From: Chloroflexota bacterium
GTDB taxonomy: Bacteria > Chloroflexota > Dehalococcoidia > Lucifugimonadales > Lucifugimonadaceae
Direction of reading: 5' to 3'
Assembly: GCA_009837685.1 (NCBI GenBank)
Contig: VXTA01000253.1
Location: 1 to 11,414, forward strand
DNA: 11,414 bases
The notes below the pieces were generated by a model. That model was given only the letters and a program-made list of their open reading frames with translations. It searched no databases and was not told where the DNA came from. The translations under genes and the position numbers were made by a program. Shown here piece by piece: positions 7,558 to 11,414 of the stretch (positions are counted from its first letter, which is position 1; the number at the start of each line of letters is the position of its first letter).

Positions 7558-8601
7558 CTACTGCAACGGCAACCAGGGTTGCAACCAGTGCTGCGAGTCT
7601 ACGAGTCGTACCTCGTCGACCCATTTAACCCAGTCGTAACCGCGTCTGCCAGGTGCTACCAATCGCAACGGCGCGCCGTGGCCGTGCCACAATAACTCGT
7701 CGCCGACGCGGGTCGCCAGCATGATCTCGCCGAACTCCGATGACGCGTATCGCCGCGTATAACCAGTAACCGAGTGCACAATGCAGCTGCGCGCTTCTGC
7801 GTTCAAGCCTGCGGCTTCCAAAACGTCACGCAGATAAATGCCGCTCCAGATCTGGTGTGAGTACCAGCCACCCGTACAGTCGAGCGTCGCTTCGAGTTCG
7901 GTGAGGTTGATCCCGAGATTACCGTTCTCAAGGTCTAGAAGCGTCAACGATGCGGAATTGCCGTCAACATCCACGAGGTTCAAACGCCATTGGGCAATAT
8001 CTATCTGCGCCGGTTTGTCGTTGAGCCACGACGTTGTAGGGAAGATGTTGCCCTCGTATGATCGGCGTTCGTGGGAGCCAGTGAATCGTCGATCTGCGCC
8101 CGGAGTGGGTATCGTCCGGATGATGTTCTCACTAACTACCCACGCCGCCGTCCCCATGGCAAGTACAGAGCCGAACCGCAAAACCTCGCGTCTTTCAGCG
8201 CTGTATCCGACTCGGAACCGGGCGGTGTACGCCCAGGCATGCCACGCAATGAAAGGTAGGATCGCGGCACCGGCGTAGATGTGGAGGCTCATGCCAGTGA
8301 TTCCTTCGACAGACCAAAAACCTCCGATGCTCCATACGACACCAATACTCAGGGTCGTCAGAAGGAGCACCGAAACTAGAACCGCAACGTTGCGTGGCCT
8401 TCCTCGCGATGGTCGTTTGAGCGAATGCAAGGCAAGTGCCGTTTTCCAAGCTAGGACAGCGATGATGCTGTAGCCAAGGACGCTATGGATCTGCAGAACA
8501 ATCTCGTGCTGCGAGTTGCCGCTCATCAATCCGACCGCGCCCGTCACCAACTCGCCCGCAACGAGTGTGAGGAGGATGAGATTTACCCACTTATGATGCA
8601 T
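7558..8601 (-). CDS. Membrane-anchored molybdopterin-dependent oxidoreductase (cytochrome b + sulfite-oxidase-like fusion)
   Basis: The 347-residue protein joins a multi-helix membrane domain to a sulfite-oxidase/YedY-type molybdopterin domain. Predicted helices lie near residues 5-25, 39-59, 72-92, 104-124 and 143-160. Histidines H39, H59, H107 and H121 are candidate haem ligands; H107 and H121 have the 13-residue spacing typical of b-type cytochromes. Residues 186-195 (IFPTTSWLND) begin the molybdenum domain, C242 (TLDCTGGWYSHQIW) is the expected Mo ligand, and GAPLRLVAPGRRGYDWVKWV (309-328) is the cofactor-binding tail block. A twin-arginine motif, AERREVLR (135-142), precedes the last helix, suggesting Tat export of the folded domain. 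The start ATG has AGAGGG 5 nt upstream. It lies 42 bp after the 106-aa gene on the same strand. Likely role: extracytoplasmic oxidoreduction linked to the quinone pool; substrate unknown. Confidence 0.88.
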   Translation of the reverse strand: MHHKWVNLILLTLVAGELVTGAVGLMSGNSQHEIVLQIHSVLGYSIIAVLAWKTALALHSLKRPSRGRPRNVAVLVSVLLLTTLSIGVVWSIGGFWSVEGITGMSLHIYAGAAILPFIAWHAWAYTARFRVGYSAERREVLRFGSVLAMGTAAWVVSENIIRTIPTPGADRRFTGSHERRSYEGNIFPTTSWLNDKPAQIDIAQWRLNLVDVDGNSASLTLLDLENGNLGINLTELEATLDCTGGWYSHQIWSGIYLRDVLEAAGLNAEARSCIVHSVTGYTRRYASSEFGEIMLATRVGDELLWHGHGAPLRLVAPGRRGYDWVKWVDEVRLVDSQHWLQPWLPLQ

Positions 8602-8643
8602 CGGAGCCCTCTAAGTGGGATGGTATGTGAAAAATAGAGGAGC

Positions 8644-8964
8644 TTAAACGTCGTCCATCTTTTCGGGTGTCATGAGTTCCCAGAACTCGATCTCTTGACT
8701 CTCGATGTGCTCGCGCACCTGTCCGCCGACTTGCAACGCTTCCCGCGGGATACTTCCACCCGACATGTAGGGTGATCCAAGGTTGTCCTGCGTCCACTCA
8801 AGTACCACGGTGTCCGGCTCGCCCGGCACGGTGCCAGCGTTGAAATAGACCGTGCCCTTCGAACGCCCCGCCGATTCGTAGATCTTCTGTTGCTTCTGAA
8901 CCAGAGAAGCAACGAGCTTGCCTTGGCGGTACTTGGCCTTGTAGACCCGTCGGAGCATGTACAT
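8644..8964 (-). CDS. Conserved-looking small protein of unknown function
   Basis: I do not recognise this protein with confidence. It is 106 residues, soluble, without signal peptide or membrane helix. An N-terminal basic strand (MLRRVYKAKYRQGK) leads into a helix rich in K and Q, then a strand-like VYFNAGT and VVLEWTQDNLGSPYMSGG, and an acidic end. The strand-helix-strand pattern resembles a single-repeat dimeric alpha-beta barrel (NIPSNAP/antibiotic-monooxygenase-like), but this is an impression. ATG 8964 is preferred over the TTG at 8967 and the ATG at 8958 because GAGGT lies 6 nt upstream of it. The molybdoenzyme gene follows after 42 bp on the same strand, so the two are probably co-transcribed and may be functionally linked. 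Confidence 0.75.
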   Translation of the reverse strand: MYMLRRVYKAKYRQGKLVASLVQKQQKIYESAGRSKGTVYFNAGTVPGEPDTVVLEWTQDNLGSPYMSGGSIPREALQVGGQVREHIESQEIEFWELMTPEKMDDV

Positions 8965-9095
8965 CAAGTTACCTCGTACTTTGGTTGTGTTCTGCGTTAG
9001 AACCGGTTGTCAGCTAAGTAAAACGCTTTTCAAGCGTAGCGGTTACCATAATATTCTGAATTCCTCGCCCCATTCCCACTCAATCCGCAACCACC
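8965..9095. promoter_or_regulatory. Divergent promoter region between the molybdoenzyme pair and pnt operon
   Basis: This 131-bp gap separates two outward-facing transcription units. On the plus strand CATAAT (9047-9052) is a good -10 candidate about 40 bp before the pntAA start, but no convincing -35 is spaced to it. The minus strand has GAGGT ahead of ATG 8964. A perfect inverted repeat at 9023-9037 lies near the middle and is listed separately. Confidence 0.4.
9023..9037. repeat. Inverted repeat ACGCTT-TTC-AAGCGT
   Basis: A perfect 6-bp inverted repeat with a 3-base centre lies 10 bp upstream of the possible pntAA -10 and about 60 bp upstream of the divergent start at 8964. Its position suits a regulator binding site controlling one or both units. 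No regulator is encoded nearby, so the function is not established. Confidence 0.4.
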
Positions 9096-10217
9096 TTGAA
9101 AATAGGCATCAATCGTGAACACGCGCCCGGCGAAAACCGAGTCGCGGCATCCCCAGATCTGGTGTCCAAGTTGTCGTCTGCTGGCCATGATGTAGTCGTA
9201 CAGAAAAGTGCAGGAGCTAGCGCAGGCTTTCCCGACCCGATCTACGATGAAGCGGGTGCGACACTCGAAGAGTCGGCGTCCGAAATCGCCCAATCCTCCG
9301 ATCTATTGCTCCACGTTGGCAAACCGTCAGTCGACGAAATCGGCTCGTTGCAAGGCGGATCTGCCCTCGCTGCGACGCTCGACGCTCGACGTGACACAGC
9401 CACAATCGACTCGCTCGCTAAAGCTGGCGTGACGGCGTTTGCGATGGACTTAGTCCCGCGCATTGCCCGCGCTCAGAGTATGGACGTGCTCTCCTCACAA
9501 GCGTCAATCGCAGGCTACAAATCAGCGTTAATGGCCGCAAACGCTCTGGGCCGTTTCTTCCCGATGATGATGACCGCTGCCGGAACGATACCCCCCGCGC
9601 GCGTCTTGATCCTCGGTGCAGGCGTAGCTGGCCTTCAGGCGATCGCCACCGCCAAACGCCTCGGAGCCGATGTCTACGCCTACGATGTACGGGCGGCTGC
9701 CGGCGAACAGGTCGAGAGCCTTGGAGCCAAATTCATCGCACCTCCCGACGCCGACGATGCCGAATCGGCAGGTGGCTACGCGCGGGCACAGACCGAAGAC
9801 GAGAACGCACGTCAACGACGATTCTTATCCGAGCACATTGTTCGTGCAGATGCAGTGATTACAACCGCCGCGATTCCCGGACGACAAGCGCCTTTATTGA
9901 TCGAAACCGAGACAGTGGAAGCTATGAGACCCGGTAGCATCGTTATCGACCTCGCCGCCGAGACCGGCGGGAACGTCGAAGCGACGGTTGCCGGAGAAGA
10001 CGTGAACGTAAACGGCGTAACCGTAAAAGGACCAGTTAACGTTCCGTCGTCGATGCCGTACCACGCCTCGGTAACTTACGCCCGGAATCTGGAATCGCTG
10101 CTGACGCTGATCATCGGCGAAGACCTCTCGCTAACGCTCGATTTCGAAGACGAAGTGGTCGATGCGATGTGCGTAACCCATGCCGGTGAGATACGCGGAC
10201 ACACGGTTGGACGATGA
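9096..10217 (+). CDS. pntAA: NAD(P) transhydrogenase subunit alpha 1 (domain I)
   Basis: This is the soluble NAD(H)-binding domain I of the proton-translocating transhydrogenase, which transfers hydride from NADH to NADP+ at the expense of the proton gradient. The 373 residues cover domain I only, as in three-subunit enzymes; the membrane part is the next gene. Visible blocks are MKIGINREHAPGENRVAASP (1-20), the conserved loop QSMDVLSSQASIAGYKSALM (127-146), the NAD-binding fold GAGVAGLQA (174-182) with D197 at the end of the second strand, RADAVITTAAIPGRQAP (250-266), IDLAAETGGN (284-293) and VPSSMPYHASVTYARN (316-331). TTG 9096 is chosen because it gives exactly the family N-terminus. No Shine-Dalgarno sequence precedes it (AATCCGCAACCACC). 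It heads an operon with pntAB 15 bp downstream. Confidence 0.96.
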   Translation: MKIGINREHAPGENRVAASPDLVSKLSSAGHDVVVQKSAGASAGFPDPIYDEAGATLEESASEIAQSSDLLLHVGKPSVDEIGSLQGGSALAATLDARRDTATIDSLAKAGVTAFAMDLVPRIARAQSMDVLSSQASIAGYKSALMAANALGRFFPMMMTAAGTIPPARVLILGAGVAGLQAIATAKRLGADVYAYDVRAAAGEQVESLGAKFIAPPDADDAESAGGYARAQTEDENARQRRFLSEHIVRADAVITTAAIPGRQAPLLIETETVEAMRPGSIVIDLAAETGGNVEATVAGEDVNVNGVTVKGPVNVPSSMPYHASVTYARNLESLLTLIIGEDLSLTLDFEDEVVDAMCVTHAGEIRGHTVGR

Positions 10218-10232
10218 GCACAGGAGACCGAT

Positions 10233-10532
10233 ATGTCGATTGAAGAACTCCTAATCTCGCTGGCCGTATTCGTTTTGGCCATCTTCGTGGGATACCTCAC
10301 GATCACCCGCGTCCCGCCGACGTTGCACACACCGCTGATGTCAGGTTCCAACGCGATCTCAGGTATCGTCATCGTCGGTGCCATCATCGTGGCAGGAACC
10401 GTCGGCGGTCTTCTCGGCGCGATCTTAGGAGTGGTAGCAGTCACATTGGCGACCATCAACGTGGTTGGCGGATATCTCGTGACTGACAGGATGCTACGCA
10501 TGTTCCACCGTAGCGACGAAGAACGACGTTAA
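10233..10532 (+). CDS. pntAB: NAD(P) transhydrogenase subunit alpha 2 (membrane, PntAB)
   Basis: This 99-residue subunit supplies the alpha part of membrane domain II. Three hydrophobic helices lie at about 6-24, 41-56 and 58-77. Family blocks are LHTPLMSGSNAISG (31-44) and INVVGGYLVTDRMLRMF (75-91), followed by a short charged tail. AGGAGA upstream gives a good ribosome site about 6-7 nt from the ATG. The position that holds the functional histidine in the Thermus thermophilus alpha-2 subunit is Ser43 here, as in the E. coli enzyme. The gene lies 15 bp after pntAA and 9 bp before pntB, so the three subunits are co-expressed. Confidence 0.95.
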   Translation: MSIEELLISLAVFVLAIFVGYLTITRVPPTLHTPLMSGSNAISGIVIVGAIIVAGTVGGLLGAILGVVAVTLATINVVGGYLVTDRMLRMFHRSDEERR

Positions 10533-10541
10533 ACGAGAGCA

Positions 10542-11414
10542 ATGGACGACTCCATACAGATTCTCGACAACGTAACGCTCGCAGCGTATATCGTCGCTTC
10601 TGTCTTGTTCATCATTGGACTTCTCTGGCTACGGTCGCCTGAGACGGCAAGAGCGGGAAATCGGCTCTCGGCGTTGGGAATGCTGATCGCAGTCGTCTTC
10701 ACTGTTATCGACCGAGACATCGTCAGTTACGAGTGGATAATCGTCGGTTTCATCGTCGGTGCCTTGATCGGTGCCATCGCAGCGCGGCAGGTTCAGTTAA
10801 CGGCGATGCCACAGATGGTCGCCATCTTCAACGGTTTCGGCGGTGCAGCGTCCGCGGTCGTTGCCGCAGCTCAGATTCTCAGCCAGAACGACACTGGCGA
10901 TGTTGATACCGTCGTCAGTGTCACGGTTGCACTGTCGGTACTAATCGGCTCGCTGACGCTAACTGGCAGCCTCATCGCTTTTGGCAAATTACAGGGCATC
11001 GTTGCCACTCAACCCGTACTGATTCCGCTACGTCACGTTATCACTGCGCTGTTGGTAATCGGCGGTTTGGCAATGGCAGGAATCCTGATATACGACGCGA
11101 ACCTCGAATGGGCACTCCTCGCAATGGCCGTCATCGCGCTAATCATCGGCGTACTGATCGTTATCCCTATCGGCGGTGCAGACATGCCGGTAGTCATCGC
11201 GCTTCTCAACTCTTATTCCGGATTGGCCGCCGCGGCTACAGGGTTCGTAATCGACAATCCGATGCTCATAATCGCCGGATCGCTGGTCGGTGCTTCCGGA
11301 CTGATTCTCACTCGCATTATGACGCGGGCGATGAACCGGTCGCTAGGCAACGTCATGTTCGGCGGCTTCGGTGTAGCTGACTCGACTGGCAGCGCAGCAC
11401 CCGGAGCAACCGCG
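10542..11414 (+). CDS. pntB: NAD(P) transhydrogenase subunit beta (3' truncated by window)
   Basis: The frame opens at ATG 10542, 9 bp after the pntAB stop, and remains open to the last base, giving 291 residues of a subunit usually near 460. The visible part is most of membrane domain II, with repeated hydrophobic helices and the blocks ARQVQLTAMPQMVAIFNGFG (81-100), TGSLIAFGKLQG (141-152), IGGADMPVVIALLNSYSG (210-227) and ILTRIMTRAMNRSLGNVMFG (255-274). The loop leading to NADP-binding domain III begins at about 280, and domain III itself lies outside the window. The residue aligned with E. coli beta-His91 is Asn97, while the conserved channel asparagine (E. coli Asn222) is kept as N223. 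The ribosome site is weak (GAGAG, 10535-10539), so translational coupling with pntAB is likely. Confidence 0.96.
   Translation, partial: MDDSIQILDNVTLAAYIVASVLFIIGLLWLRSPETARAGNRLSALGMLIAVVFTVIDRDIVSYEWIIVGFIVGALIGAIAARQVQLTAMPQMVAIFNGFGGAASAVVAAAQILSQNDTGDVDTVVSVTVALSVLIGSLTLTGSLIAFGKLQGIVATQPVLIPLRHVITALLVIGGLAMAGILIYDANLEWALLAMAVIALIIGVLIVIPIGGADMPVVIALLNSYSGLAAAATGFVIDNPMLIIAGSLVGASGLILTRIMTRAMNRSLGNVMFGGFGVADSTGSAAPGATA

Noticed and set aside
8965..8967. TTG start for the 106-aa gene
   Set aside because: Only about 3 nt separate it from GAGGT; ATG 8964 has better spacing and is a stronger codon.
11108..11380. A 90-codon open frame on the plus strand near the right end
   Set aside because: It is out of frame inside pntB, whose reading frame from 10542 shows strong family motifs.
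1..11414. CRISPR arrays, tRNA or rRNA genes, IS elements, prophage
   Set aside because: No regular spacer repeats, cloverleaf or rRNA segments, transposase or phage genes were seen on reading.

Overview
The window looks like ordinary chromosome from a free-living, aerobic bacterium of moderately high GC. Intact central-metabolism genes (aconitase, three-subunit transhydrogenase) sit with sugar-processing genes, a membrane molybdoenzyme and a small toxin-antitoxin module. TTG starts, several genes without a Shine-Dalgarno sequence, a probable leaderless promoter and the split pntAA-pntAB-pntB layout would fit Chloroflexota (SAR202/Dehalococcoidia-like) or a related deep-branching phylum. That placement is a low-confidence inference. 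I see no phage, IS element, CRISPR array, tRNA or rRNA.

Layout. Bases 1-671 (+) hold the 3' three quarters of a TIGR01777-type NAD-dependent epimerase gene whose start lies outside the window. It converges across a 176-bp gap containing small hairpins on acnA (848-3490, -). Divergent from acnA is a probable sugar-handling operon: a beta-propeller lactonase of the 6-phosphogluconolactonase type (3642-4736), then a family 3 glycoside hydrolase (4788-6839). Next comes a vapBC-type toxin-antitoxin pair (6927-7552) with an unusual regulatory region: four TCATGA-like hexamers spaced exactly 11 bp apart, overlaid on a promoter that seems to make a leaderless antitoxin mRNA. It converges, 5 bp apart, on a minus-strand pair: a 106-aa protein of unknown function (8644-8964), then a membrane-anchored molybdopterin oxidoreductase (7558-8601). 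Divergent from these, the energy-linked transhydrogenase operon pntAA-pntAB-pntB (9096 to window end) runs off the right edge. pntB is open to the last base.

How the genes fit together. Aconitase makes isocitrate for the TCA cycle, and the transhydrogenase uses the proton gradient to make NADPH. The lactonase and glycosidase suggest glycoside breakdown feeding sugar-acid metabolism. The molybdoenzyme probably exchanges electrons between an extracytoplasmic substrate and the quinone pool through a b-type cytochrome anchor.

The points most worth checking are the 11-bp-phased operator with leaderless antitoxin promoter, the internal twin-arginine motif before the last membrane helix of the molybdoenzyme, and a transhydrogenase that appears to lack both of the alternative proton-channel histidines known in the family.
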